From Streptomyces oryzae (lineage in GTDB: Bacteria; Actinomycetota; Actinomycetes; Streptomycetales; Streptomycetaceae): a stretch of DNA of 64,000 bases. Shown piece after piece: positions 19,034-28,119 of the stretch. Position 1 is the stretch's first letter. The number at the start of each line of letters is the position of its first letter. The position numbers and the translations under genes are program-made. The notes under the pieces are model-generated. The model made no database searches. It worked only from the letters and a program-made list of their open reading frames with translations, and was not told the DNA's origin. The stretch covers positions 22,342 through 86,341 of the forward strand of contig NZ_JADKMA010000006.1 in the NCBI RefSeq assembly GCF_017676365.1, read 5' to 3'.

Positions 19034-19405
19034 CTACCGTGGCGGCTCGTCACCGGTTTCTGCCACGTACGCCTCGTTGAACGCGGCGAAGGCCCGGGCT
19101 CCATAGATGGTCGCGGGTCCTCCGTTCATCAGGAAGGTGACGCCGATGGCCTCGGCAGCTTCCTGCGGAGTCGCGCCTTCCTGGACAGCGCTGTGGGCGT
19201 GTGCGGCCATACAGCCATCGCATTGCTTGCTGACGGCTACGGCAAACGCGATCAGTTCCTTGGTCTTCGCATCAAGGGTGCCCGTCTGCAGAGCGGCGTC
19301 GTGCAGTTCCCTGTAGCCCCGGTAGACATCCGGGATGGCGTGGCGCAGCTCCCGGGTGAGCGGGCGGAGCTCTTCCCGTACGGCCCTGCCGTAACTGCTG
19401 CTCAT
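19034..19405 (-). CDS. Carboxymuconolactone decarboxylase-family (AhpD-like) protein
   Basis: The 123-residue protein has the AhpD-type motif KQCDGCMAAHAHSA, with a CxxC pair and downstream His as in alkylhydroperoxidase AhpD, and the flanking TLDAKTKELIAFAVAVS. It probably acts as a peroxidase or disulfide reductase partner rather than a lactone decarboxylase. ATG 19405 is preceded by GCGGAGGCGGAGCA, a leader also found before pspA. Confidence 0.88.
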   Translation of the reverse strand: MSSSYGRAVREELRPLTRELRHAIPDVYRGYRELHDAALQTGTLDAKTKELIAFAVAVSKQCDGCMAAHAHSAVQEGATPQEAAEAIGVTFLMNGGPATIYGARAFAAFNEAYVAETGDEPPR

Positions 19406-19506
19406 GACGTGCTCCGCCTCCGCAGGTCGTGGGTCGTGGGTCGCCCGGCGCTTTCAGTATGAGCCTGCCGGCGCCGTACGGCGGGAACGCTTCGCTTCGG
19501 CGTGGT

Positions 19507-20010
19507 TCAGCCTCGGGACGGAGCTGCCGCACGTGGTCGGGAGCCCAGCGGCAATGGTGGAACGGGTGCGGCGAGTTGGCGGCCCGGGTCGTACATGGAG
19601 TGCGCGCGGAAGCGGTACGTCCGCAGCCCCAGGAAGAGCGGCCCGGTGCCGGCCCGGACGCCCTCCGCTGCCCGGCGGGCGGTCTGCTCGACTGCCTCGA
19701 CGTCCATGCCGTCCACGGACCAGGCGGGCATGCCGTAGGAGGCGGCGCGCATGGCCAGGTTGGTCAGTGCGTGACTGTGCTTCCGGTAGGTGGAAACCAC
19801 TGCGTCGTCCGCAGTCAGGGCTTCGTTGACGCCGACGGCGACGGCCTCCTCTCCGATGTGGAGGTGGATGAAACCACGGATCTTCGCGGCGCTGTACAGC
19901 TTGACGCAGCGTTCCTCGAAGCGCCGGACGCGCAGAAGAGCCTCCAGCAGGGCCCGGTGCCCGGCGGCCGACGAGGCCGGCGGAAGGCCCGTTTCCCACC
20001 TGGTGTGCGC
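19507..20010 (-). pseudogene. Pyruvate dehydrogenase E1-alpha-like gene with internal deletion
   Basis: The reading frame keeps the E1-alpha N-terminal part (RRFEERCVKLYSAAKIRGF, HIGEEAVAVGVNEAL, VVSTYRKHSHAL) and a C-terminal part (RAASYGMPAWSVDGMDVEAV, GLRTYRFRAHSMYDPGR). The roughly 100 residues between them are missing, including the GDG...N thiamine diphosphate motif, so no activity is expected. The upstream extension to 20181 does not look like this family. Confidence 0.8.
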
Positions 20011-20229
20011 CGCCGACGTGCTCCGAAGCCTTCGGGACCCTGAGAGTCTTCCTTGGGCTGCTGCCGTGTGCGGGAATCCTGCGGGTCTCTCCAGGGTGGA
20101 CAGGGCACCGGTGGGCAAGCCGAGTTCACGCGCGCGCAGCACTCGGCGCATGACCAGCCGCGAAGCCGCGCCGGGCCGCATCGCGACAGGACGGTGGCCC
20201 GGACCCCGGCGGGGCGACTGTCCGGGGAG

Positions 20230-20466
20230 TTACCTGCGCCCCTGCGGAGACCATTCGTGGCTGGTTGCGGACCGTCCGTGTTCGAGGTGGCGGACATGGG
20301 CGTCGGGCCCGGGGAACACGAGCGTCACGTCGTCCGTGTCCGACCAGCGCACGTCGTACGGAGGTGTCCCGTCTTCGTGACGGAGTCCGACGATCTCCCC
20401 GTCACGCCTGGGGACGCCGGTCGTCGGGCTTTCGATGATGAGTTGGTCGCCGAGGTGAGCTCGCAT
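20230..20466 (-). CDS. DUF1918 small protein
   Basis: The 78-residue protein has the family pattern MRAHLGDQLIIES, RRDGEIVGLRHEDGTPPY and VRWSDTDDVTLVFPGPDA. The function is unknown; it is an SH3-like small protein widespread in actinobacteria. ATG 20466 has AAGGAAG upstream and fits the family; longer in-frame starts do not. Confidence 0.88.
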   Translation of the reverse strand: MRAHLGDQLIIESPTTGVPRRDGEIVGLRHEDGTPPYDVRWSDTDDVTLVFPGPDAHVRHLEHGRSATSHEWSPQGRR

Positions 20467-20528
20467 GATCGGCTTCCTTTTCCACAGAAGTGGTGCTGTA
20501 ACCAGCGTGACATATACGGCAGGCCATC

Positions 20529-20543
20529 GCGGGTCGAGCCCGC
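20529..20543. promoter_or_regulatory. Inverted repeat upstream of the DUF1918 gene
   Basis: GCGGG and CCCGC arms flank TCGAG, 63 bases before the start at 20466. The GGG...CCC shape is compatible with a response-regulator site of the DosR type, but this is only a shape match. Confidence 0.35.
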
Positions 20544-20599
20544 TTGTCCGCGGGACGGAACTGTGCCACCGCTGTGCTGCGGATACGCGGGCCACTGGG

Positions 20600-21775
20600 T
20601 GACGTCTCGCATGGCAGAGGCTCGCGGACGTCGCCGACGCACCGTGACTTCACCAGGTCGGCCAAAGACGGTGGCTGGGTGCCCAGCAGGTCGCGGAGGA
20701 GGGGAAGGGAGGCCCCGACGATCTGCAGAGCCAGGCAAACGCCAGCGCCACGACGAGGAAGGGGTTGGCCAAGGTGCCGGGTCGGATCCGGGAGCCGAGC
20801 CCGATGCCGAGCTGAGTGGCGCCCAATACCAGGAAGATCAGAGATTGGGGCGGCCGAGGACCGAGGTTGCGCGGCAGGCGGCGGACGCCATCGCCACGCC
20901 GATGTCTGCCCGGCGCAGAACTGGTCCGTTGACGCCGTCACCGGTCATGGCCACCACATGCCCGGCCCGTTGGTGGGACTGGACGGTGTCGATTTTCTAC
21001 TCAGGGGCCGCACGAGCGAAACACCCGCACCGCCGTCGGGTCTCCCACCGTTCCGGCCCGCAGCTGTGCTCCTGTCACCGCCCGCCCCGGCTGCGGCGAT
21101 ACCGAGCTGACGGGCGACGGCTTCGGCCGTCAGCGGATGATCACCTGTGACGAGCACGGGCGTGACGCCTGCGGCCCGACGGGCTGCGATCGTTTCGGTG
21201 GCCGCCGGCCGCGGTGGGGCGAGGATCGCGACGAGCCCGAGCAGCGCCGGCCCGCGCTCCCAGCCCTGTGCTGCTTCCGCTCCCCTGTCACCTGCGGATA
21301 CGGCGAGCACTCGGTAGCCCTCCGAGGCCCATTCCTGTGCGCGCTTCAGCGTCTCGCCGCGCCGGGCTGCGTCGTCCGGAGTGATGAGGTCTGACTGCAG
21401 CACGGCTTCGGGCGCGCCCTTGCAGATGACGCCAAAGCTGTCCTGGTCGCTACGGTGCACCGTGGTCATTCGCTTGCGCTCGCTGCTGAAGGGGATCTCA
21501 TCCACGCGCGGCGTGAGCTCGCCCGGTTCCGCAGGCCAGCCGACGTTGCAGAGGAGTGCGCCTGGCGCGGCGCCAGCAGGGTTGCGATCCGGCCCGACGA
21601 CGTCTCCAGGGACGACATCCGCGGCATTCAGCTCTCGTACGGCGCCGTCTCGCAGCACCCGGACAATGGGATGACAGGGTGCGCAGGGCCGCGACAGCGC
21701 GATCAGCGCGCGGCGGACCAGGACATGTCGCACCGGCCACGGCGGGGACCGGGGTGACAGATGTGGCCTGGACAC
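20600..21775 (-). pseudogene. Type II (calcium-type) P-ATPase remnant
   Basis: Pieces of a cation P-ATPase occur in order: VLRDGAVRELNAADVVPGDV (actuator), EIPFSSERKRMTTVHR and FGVICKGAPEAVL (nucleotide domain), AAGVTPVLVTGDHPLTAEA (P domain), then frameshifted GPVLRRADIGVAMA and the C-terminal membrane part (ASLPLLRDLLGTQP). The DKTGT phosphorylation site and the first membrane helices are deleted. The mycobacterial CtpF in the DosR regulon is of this type. Confidence 0.78.
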
Positions 21776-21879
21776 GACGATCGGGGTCGGTCGATCCCGC
21801 GCAGCGCAAAGGTCCGCGCGCCGCGGCCTACGGGGCGCCGAGCAAGTCGCTCTCCCCGACCGCGAATCGCCCGGCGAGG

Positions 21880-22162
21880 ATCCCCTCGAGATGCAGGTGG
21901 TGTACTACGATTTCCAGCTGTTCACCGCCATCGACACCGGTGACGACAGCGTGCTGTACCGGTCCGGCCCGACGGGCTACCGCCTCGTCCAGGCGCAGCC
22001 ACTCACGGTCGGCGACCAGCGACCTGCCCGCTCCCCCGGAAGAACGTGGTCGAGGCCAAGCAGCAACTGGACCTCATCGGGTACCCGTTCGAGTTCTTCA
22101 CCGCCGACACCGCCGGACGTGAAAACGTCTGTACCACCGTCACGACGACCATTACGGCCTGA
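21880..22162 (+). pseudogene. Ribosome hibernation-factor-like C-terminal fragment
   Basis: DFQLFTAIDTGDDSVLYRSG and TGYRLVQAQPLTVGDQ match the C-terminal ribosome-binding repeat of long hibernation-promoting factors of the dormancy (Rv0079) type. After a frame change the second repeat reads VVEAKQQLDLIGYPFEFF before ending at 22162. The N-terminal domain is missing. Confidence 0.7.
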
Positions 22163-22252
22163 CCGCCCCCACCGAACCGCGGTCCGACCTGCCAATGCCC
22201 GGCATTCCCGGTCACGGCGATCACACCGGTCACCCATGGAAGGAAGCACGAC

Positions 22253-22462
22253 ATGGCGCAGCACGACGCTCCCGGCCCCGATGCCACACCCACGGCGGAG
22301 GCCCGGCTGAGCCGGCTCGAAGCACAGATGACGACACTGGCCGAGGCCGTGCGCGCTCTGGCCCACGGCATGGAGGCGGTCCCGTCGCAGGACACGCCGC
22401 CGGAGGAAACAGCCCGCGGCGCACGGCTCGCCCACGAGATCCTGCTCTCCCAGGGTCTGTAG
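22253..22462 (+). CDS. Small hypothetical protein with predicted coiled coil
   Basis: The 69-residue protein follows a good GGAAGGAAGCACGAC. Residues 15-40 (AEARLSRLEAQMTTLAEAV) form a heptad-like amphipathic helix. No known family is recognised. It lies in the same direction as the CBS gene at 22750. Confidence 0.6.
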   Translation: MAQHDAPGPDATPTAEARLSRLEAQMTTLAEAVRALAHGMEAVPSQDTPPEETARGARLAHEILLSQGL

Positions 22463-22470
22463 CGGCGCTG

Positions 22471-22693
22471 TCACGCCGTCCAGCCCTCCCCTCCCGGACC
22501 TCGACCCGGAACAGCTCGTTCTCGGTGACATCCGCTTTCCGTACCGCGTCGTCGTTGACCAAGGGGACGCCCCTGACCGGACGGACGCGCACCGAGACCG
22601 CTCGTCCCCCGCTCGGATGCGGGCCGCCCCACGCCGGGTGAAGATGAGTGTGAAGGCGCACAGCGCCAGGAGGCGATCAGGGTCTCGGACCAT
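22471..22693 (-). pseudogene. Unidentified gene relic
   Basis: ATG 22693 has the leader GCGGAGGCGGAGCAC, nearly the same as that of the AhpD-like gene and pspA, and encodes MVRDPDRLLALCAFTLIFT. In another frame GVPLVNDDAVRKADVTENEL and FRVEVREGRAG-stop follow. The two parts look like one small frameshifted protein that I cannot name. Confidence 0.35.
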
Positions 22694-22749
22694 GTGCTCC
22701 GCCTCCGCAAAGCTGATCCGAGCCGATTCTCCGTTTCCGGGAGGCTTCC

Positions 22750-23175
22750 ATGACCAGTGCGCGGGATGTCATGCACACAGGGGCTGAGTGCACAGGCGAG
22801 CACGAGACCCTGGACGCGGCGGCACGCCGCATGCAGGAGCTTGACGTAGGGGCGCTGCCCATCTGCGGTGACGACGACAGACTGCACGGGATCATCACGG
22901 ACCGCGATATCGTGGTCAAGTGTCTGGCCGCCGGAGGCGACCCCAGAACGATGACCGCCGGTGAACTCGCCCAGGGAAAGCCGGTCACAGTAACGGCTGA
23001 CATGGACATCAGGCTGGTTCTGGAGACGATGGAGGAACACCAGATCCGCCGGCTGCCGGTCGTCGGCGAGAACCACCGACTCATTGGGATCATCAGCGAA
23101 GCCGACTTGGCCCGCAATCTCCCCGACAAGGAGGTGGGGCAGTTCGTGGAAGCCGTGGTGGCCCGGGGCGTCTGA
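22750..23175 (+). CDS. Two-CBS-domain protein, Hrp1-like
   Basis: The 141-residue protein is a single CBS pair: SARDVMHTGAECTG, LHGIITDRDIVVKCLAAG, then PVTVTADMDIR and LIGIISEADLARNLPD. It closely follows the layout of mycobacterial hypoxic response protein 1 (Rv2626c), a strongly induced DosR-regulon protein. GGGAGGCTTCC precedes the ATG. Confidence 0.9.
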   Translation: MTSARDVMHTGAECTGEHETLDAAARRMQELDVGALPICGDDDRLHGIITDRDIVVKCLAAGGDPRTMTAGELAQGKPVTVTADMDIRLVLETMEEHQIRRLPVVGENHRLIGIISEADLARNLPDKEVGQFVEAVVARGV

Positions 23176-23216
23176 CCGCCCGGCAGGCTGGGAGCGACGG
23201 CCATAGGCGAACTGGA

Positions 23217-23888
23217 TCAGGACGCGAGCGGGGTCACCGGCTCCCCGAGCCGTCGGGCAGCGGTGTACCAGGCCCGGGTCAGCGCACCGCGGGCCAGGGC
23301 AAGCGCCTGGGCCTGGGACTGTTCGCCGCCCAGCCACAGCGGTGCGCCGATATGCACCTCCAGCCTCGTGCGGCGCAGCGGAGCGCAGAGCAGCCTGGCC
23401 GTCAGTTCGGCGGCGCCGCCCGATGCCAGTACCCGGGCCCCGGCCTGGCCCACTGGCACGACCTGGGCGCCGGTCGAGCGTGCGAGACGGAACAGGCCCG
23501 GGTGGAAGGGGCGGGGCGGGGTCTCCCGGACGCCGTCACGATGCGGAAGCCCTCCTTCCGGGTAGAGCAGGACGGACCGTCCGGCGACCAGTGCGGCGTG
23601 GGCGTCCCGCAGTGCCTGCGTGGCCCGCTGCTCGTGACGGTGCACCGGAATGTGCCCCTCCCGCGCGAGGACGCCGCCCAGCAGGGGGATCCGCCATAGC
23701 CCGGCGGCCGCCAGGACGACTGGGTCGGTGCCCAGACGACGCAGCGCGGCAAGGATGATCGGGGGATCGCTGAGAGAAGTGTGGTTGGCGATGATGATGC
23801 TGCCCACCTCCGGCTCGGCACCGGCATCCGAGGTGACGTTCAGACGGCCGAAGACGGGCACCACGATGCCTGCGATACGGCTGAGCAC
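23217..23888 (-). CDS. 1-acyl-glycerol-3-phosphate acyltransferase (PlsC-like)
   Basis: The 223-residue protein has the acyltransferase motif NHTSLSDPP (NHx4D) near residue 37, RRLGTDPVVLAA, and the glycerophosphate-binding block LLYPEGGLPHRDG near residue 110. Members add an acyl chain in phospholipid or neutral lipid synthesis at the membrane; the exact acceptor is not clear. GTG 23888 follows GGGGGGTGTC. It is convergent with the CBS gene, with a 41-base gap. Confidence 0.88.
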   Translation of the reverse strand: MLSRIAGIVVPVFGRLNVTSDAGAEPEVGSIIIANHTSLSDPPIILAALRRLGTDPVVLAAAGLWRIPLLGGVLAREGHIPVHRHEQRATQALRDAHAALVAGRSVLLYPEGGLPHRDGVRETPPRPFHPGLFRLARSTGAQVVPVGQAGARVLASGGAAELTARLLCAPLRRTRLEVHIGAPLWLGGEQSQAQALALARGALTRAWYTAARRLGEPVTPLAS

Positions 23889-23959
23889 GACACCCCCCTC
23901 AGCATGACGACGATCAACGGAGTGCCTTGTCGCTGCAACAGCGCGAACGTTTCGTGGTC

Positions 23960-24285
23960 ACTTTATGCCGCGTTCGACTTTGCAGCCGACTTTGCCGCAC
24001 GACGGCCATGGCCGAGCGGATCGCAGCCAGCGCCCTTCGGCCCGGCACCGGCGAGGCGCTCGACCAGGGAGGTGACCAGGGAGGCGGAGGCGGCCGAAAC
24101 GAACACCCCGGGCCCGGCCCGCCCCCGACATCGGACAGGCAACCACCGCCCAACGCGACCGAAAGCGCCACATCCAGCAGCCTCTTGCCCGGATCGTGGA
24201 ACCCGGCGGCTTCCGCCGACAGCTGAAGCACCGCCGACACCGCGGTATTCAGATCGGCCTTGCGCACCGTCTCCGTGAGCTGCAC
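23960..24285 (-). mobile_element. IS1380-like transposase, N-terminal remnant
   Basis: The frame starts MQLTETVRKADLNTAV and continues AAGFHDPGKRLLDVALSVAL, GGGCLSDV, which is the usual start of actinobacterial IS1380 transposases. After a frame change PGVFVSAASASLVTSLVERL follows, and then RAIRSAM. The DDE catalytic core and inverted repeats are not seen, so it is an immobile relic. Confidence 0.72.
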
Positions 24286-24502
24286 CCCGCCGACAGATCA
24301 AGACGATGTCGGGCTGACTGAAGCCCTGGGGCGAGAAGGTCCCCGAGGACGCATCCAGCATGGACCGCGGCGACGGCTCTGGGATGCCCGGGATGACGGG
24401 CCGGAAGCAGATGGACGAGATGAAGAAGTCTTCGGGGTAAGAAGCTGGGTGAGAATGCCGGTTCACGGCGGGCCCGGCGCTGTCGTCGTGCGGTTCAGAT
24501 GG
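24286..24502. other. Intergenic flank of the IS relic
   Basis: Part of this stretch reads SPQGFSQPDIVLICRRG on the minus strand, probably more of the insertion element's edge. No promoter or inverted repeat was identified. Confidence 0.35.
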
Positions 24503-24808
24503 TCACAGGCCGTATGTCCTTTCAGGGCGTCCTGGTGTGGTCCGCTCCGCCGTTACTCCGGTTCCTGCTCTGCCGCCCGCCGCCGTGGCGAAGCAGCGGG
24601 AGCGGGGTGCACCAGTGAGTCCGTTCAGGATGCGTGCCGCCTGGATGGTGGATGCGGCCAGCGTCAGGGAGCTGAGCAGGACGGTCACGCCCGCACCGGG
24701 CCCGGCGGTGGAGCGCAGCCCTTGATACAGCGTTCCTCCTGCGAGTACGGCGGTGGTGGTGAGCGTCCAGAACCAGCGCCGGGCGCGCCGCAGGGCGGTG
24801 GTCTCCAT
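24503..24808 (-). CDS. Small membrane protein coupled to cytochrome b
   Basis: The 101-residue protein starts METTALRRARRWFWT and has two hydrophobic segments (LTTTAVLAGGTLYQGL and VTVLLSSLTLAASTIQAA). Its ATG overlaps the cytochrome b stop (TGATG), so it is translated from the same message. No family is recognised; it may help assemble or anchor the cytochrome. Confidence 0.65.
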   Translation of the reverse strand: METTALRRARRWFWTLTTTAVLAGGTLYQGLRSTAGPGAGVTVLLSSLTLAASTIQAARILNGLTGAPRSRCFATAAGGRAGTGVTAERTTPGRPERTYGL

Positions 24809-25889
24809 CAGTGTCCCTTGGGGTTGTTGATCCACACCTGGATGGTGGTCGCGGCGAGGGCGAGCAGCAGCAAGCCGGCCGCGCCCAGGGCGAGTTTGCG
24901 CTCGCGCCACCGCCGCTTCGGGCTGCGGTCGAGGAACGGGACGAGGAAGACCAGCCCGAAGACGCCCGCGATGACGTAGATGATGGAGGCGACCCCGAAC
25001 CACTCCTCCATCGGAAAGAACCACCAGAACATCCACAGCGGCCGGGTCACCTCGATCCCGTCCACCGGGGTCGGGCCGACCACCGGTGGCAGCAGTACCC
25101 CCAGGAGCGACAGCAGCCCCAGCAGCACCAGTCCGAGCGCAGCCACCCGCTGCAGGTGGGCCGTGAACGGCTCGGGGACTTCTTCCTCCGGTACTGGGAT
25201 CTCGGGATGCGGGGAGATCCGGTGCCGCTTGACCAGCAGGGCGTGCCAGACGAACAGCAGGAGGATCAGGCCGGGGATGATGACCACGTGCGCGCTGTAA
25301 AGGCGCAGGAGGATCGGCACCCGGTCGGTCAGCTCCGATGTGAACCAGGCGCCGGCCCCGCCGAGCAGTTCGGCGACGTCCAGATTGTGGATCAGCGCCT
25401 CGAATCCCTCCTGGTCCCACTTGAGGACGGTGCCGGTGAACACGGCGAGGAAGGTGAGCAGGAACATCGCCGAGCCCACCACCCAGTTGCCCTCGCGCGG
25501 CTTTTTGTACGAGGCATGGAAGAACACCCGCAGCAGGTGCAGCAGAGCGAGGACGAACATGGCCTGCGCGGCCCAGTAGTGCAGGCCCCGGGCGAAGCCG
25601 CCCAGCCACACGTCGGTGACCAGATCGCGTACCGACTGGTTGGCATCCTCCGGAACGGGTGCGTAGAACTGCGCAACGTAGACCCCGGTGACCAGCAGGA
25701 TCACGAAGGCCACGGCTGTCAGGCCGCCCAGACTCCAGGTGAGGTTGTTCGCGTGTTCGGGCCCGGGTAGGCCAGCGCCTTGATACCCATCCGGTCATCC
25801 ACCGCGTCGATGATCCGCCGCCATCTGCCCGGGTGCCGGGGTGCCGCCGATCCGGGGCCGACCGACGGTGACGGGTGGCCGGTAGTCAT
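24808..25889 (-). pseudogene. Cytochrome b (b6-like) protein, one apparent frameshift
   Basis: The main frame (25713 down) is a complete multi-helix cytochrome b: GGFARGLHYWAAQAMFVLAL and YSAHVVIIPGLILLLF carry the paired His heme ligands, and WFFPMEEWFGVASI lies near the end. The natural N-terminus (MTTGHPSPSVGPG ... AVDDRMGIKALAYP) is in another frame. The two join at about 25760, where CCGGGCCC seems to have lost one base of CCGGTGCCC; EHANNLTWSLGGL follows in the right frame. It may be a sequencing error, in which case the gene is whole. ATG 25889 overlaps the upstream stop by ATGA. Confidence 0.8.
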
Positions 25890-26492
25890 CGCTTCCCCTT
25901 GCCCACGCGGTGTGCGAGTTCTCGGATGGTGTGCGGCGGGCGCAGCCTGCGCGAGAGCCACAGCCCGGCAGCGACCGCGGCGAGCGCCAGGCCGAACAGG
26001 GCCGCGTCTCCGCCATCGGCGATACCTCGTGCGGGGCGGAATTCCCCCAGCACTGTGCTCGTGCCGGTTTCCGTGCCCTTCGCGAGCTGCCCACCCCGAG
26101 GGGCGGACGGCAGCTTTCCGTCGATCGCATCCAGCAGGAGTTCCCGCGCCTTCCGGCCGGCAGTCTCACTCTCGCCCGGACGTTCGACGACATCAAGGGC
26201 CCGGCGAACGGTCCCCAGGTCGGCGCCTTCCTTGTGCGGCGCCTCGATGGCGTCTTCGATACGTTCGGTCACCCGTTCCTCGCCCGCGTCGTTGGCGATC
26301 AACGCGATGGCCTGTTCGACCAGCACCGGGGCTTCGTCGCTCTCCTCCTTCATGCGCCCAGGCAACGCCCGGCGCCTGGAGGAAGAGCAAGGCCGACGCC
26401 GCGACAGCTGCCCCGGCCACGCTCAGGGGCATGAAGGCGGAAAGCGCCCTGCACCGCGCGTCTGCCGTGGGTCCGGACGATCTGTTGCGCAT
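25886..26492 (-). pseudogene. Exported membrane-anchored protein of the cytochrome b operon, one apparent frameshift
   Basis: ATG 26492 starts MRNRSSGPTADARC and a signal peptide (LSVAGAAVAASALLFLQA, AWAHEGG). The mature part is in another frame: VLVEQAIALIANDAGEERV, a helical domain, and a C-terminal membrane helix (ALFGLALAAVAAGLWL) with a basic tail. The junction near 26350 looks like one missing base. Similar proteins sit beside cytochrome b genes in other actinomycetes; the role is unknown. Confidence 0.65.
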
Positions 26493-26685
26493 GAGGTCGC
26501 CTTCAGCGGGATCCTTGACGGACGGTCGTCTGCCGGGGGCGGGGGAACGACATGTGTTTCGGCCGACACCGGAGAGTGTGGGACATGCGAGGAGGGTTCT
26601 CACTGACTGACCCGCCGCGCGGCACGGTGTTCACTCCCCTGACATGGGGCACGGCCTCGTGCAATGGCTCAGGGGCGTGCGCCGG

Positions 26686-27663
26686 TCAATCGATGTCAAG
26701 TACCTCATGCACCGGACGGCGCGGGGTCGCCTGGCCTTGAGGGCCGTATCCGAGGCGGAGCACCATCTGCACGTACCCCATGGCCGTGGTCGGATCGCGC
26801 ACCAGCCAGCGCAGGTCAGTCCATTCCAGGGCATGGGATGTAAGTGAGGTGGCCAGCCCTTCCAGGGTGGCCAACAGCAGGACGCGCTCCATCGCCTGGC
26901 CTGCCCGCAGCCAGTCCTCCGGCAGGTCGCCTTCCGTGCCCAGCAGGAACAGGTGAGGCGTGTGTTCGAAGATGGCGGCATCACGGTCGGCCACAGCGCG
27001 CCGGCCGGCGAAATCGCGTACCGGAGCCTTGCCGTCCCACTTGCGGGGACCGAAGGCGTATGCGGGGACGCCGTCGGTCGCCGTACCGGTGCCGACACGC
27101 GTCCAGCGGGCCAGTTCCGCGGAGCGTTCGGGGTTGAGGGCATCACGCCCCTCCGCGTCGTGGACCAGTTCCAGCAGCGACTGCACGTGCCATGCTCCGG
27201 GGAGGACCAGGTGTGCTCCTTCCTGCTGGGCAGCGTCGTGGAGGTCGGTCTGCACAGCCGCAGGTATGTCCGTCTCCGCGAACGGATCGCGGCTGGTGTG
27301 ACGGCGGCGGATGGCGGGATGCAGACGGCCGAGCCCGCTGTCGGGGGGTGTCGGCTCGGTCAGTCGTATCTTGGCGAGCAGCTCCGGATCCGCAGGGTCG
27401 GGCAGCAGTTGGACGGCCGGTTCCCACCCCGCGTGGACAGCGCCGACCCGCAGGTTGAACAGGGCCGCGCCACAGCCCAGACGCAGAGCGCGGTTGTTGG
27501 GATCTGAGTGCGGCATGGCACGCTCGAGATCCGCGCGTAGCTGAAATGTGCTGCTCCGAGAGCAGAAGCGGAATCGCCACGGTTGCGCATTGTGCATGGA
27601 AGGGGCCGCTGTGGCGTCCTCCACCAGCGCCACCACGGTCCTGGTGTCGAGCCCTATCACCAC
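26686..27663 (-). CDS. Acg-like nitroreductase family protein
   Basis: This 325-residue protein has the diagnostic AAPSMHNAQPWRFRF near residue 20, HPAIRRRHTSRDPF near 115, and MVLRLGYGPQGQATPRRPV at the C-terminus. Acg (Rv2032) and relatives have a tandem nitroreductase fold with a swapped lid that hides FMN, so they may store flavin rather than reduce nitro groups. Acg is a classic DosR-regulon gene. GTG 27663 follows GGGAGGTCTTCG. A shrunken copy lies at 15374. Confidence 0.88.
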   Translation of the reverse strand: MVIGLDTRTVVALVEDATAAPSMHNAQPWRFRFCSRSSTFQLRADLERAMPHSDPNNRALRLGCGAALFNLRVGAVHAGWEPAVQLLPDPADPELLAKIRLTEPTPPDSGLGRLHPAIRRRHTSRDPFAETDIPAAVQTDLHDAAQQEGAHLVLPGAWHVQSLLELVHDAEGRDALNPERSAELARWTRVGTGTATDGVPAYAFGPRKWDGKAPVRDFAGRRAVADRDAAIFEHTPHLFLLGTEGDLPEDWLRAGQAMERVLLLATLEGLATSLTSHALEWTDLRWLVRDPTTAMGYVQMVLRLGYGPQGQATPRRPVHEVLDID

Positions 27664-27840
27664 CGAAGACCTCCCTTGACCGGCGGGTGCATGCAGTCCG
27701 TCTCTCCTTGTCGACGCACATCACGACAGCGACGAAGCTTCAGGCCGGGGGTAAGGCGCGCATACGACGCCTGACTGGCGAGCGCCTTCCCTGCAGGCGC
27801 CATAGCGAAGCCGGAGGCGGCCCGTATCGGCCCGGGGCGT

Positions 27841-28119
27841 TCATCCCGGAATCAGGCCCTCGTCGCTCAGCAGTGCGCGCACCTGAGCGAGGCCCATGTC
27901 ACCCTCCGGCAGTACGAGTTCCGAGGGTTCCAGGGTCTGGTCGGGCAGCGGCGTTCCGAGAGTGCGCACAGCGTCCAGCAGGGCCCGCAGCGCGACAGCG
28001 AAGCGCTCCTCGTCCTCGGCATCGGCGGCGCGCTGGACCTGAGCGTCGAGCTGGTTGAGCTTGTCGAGGTGGTCATCGGCGACGGTGTACTGCCCCTCGC
28101 CGAGAATCCGCACGATCAT
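27841..28119 (-). CDS. pspAA: PspA-associated protein PspAA
   Basis: The 92-residue acidic protein begins MIVRILGEGQYTVADDHLDK and ends LLSDEGLIPG, the standard pattern of PspAA. Its ATG overlaps the pspA stop by ATGA. In actinobacteria it partners PspA in membrane-stress defence. Confidence 0.88.
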   Translation of the reverse strand: MIVRILGEGQYTVADDHLDKLNQLDAQVQRAADAEDEERFAVALRALLDAVRTLGTPLPDQTLEPSELVLPEGDMGLAQVRALLSDEGLIPG

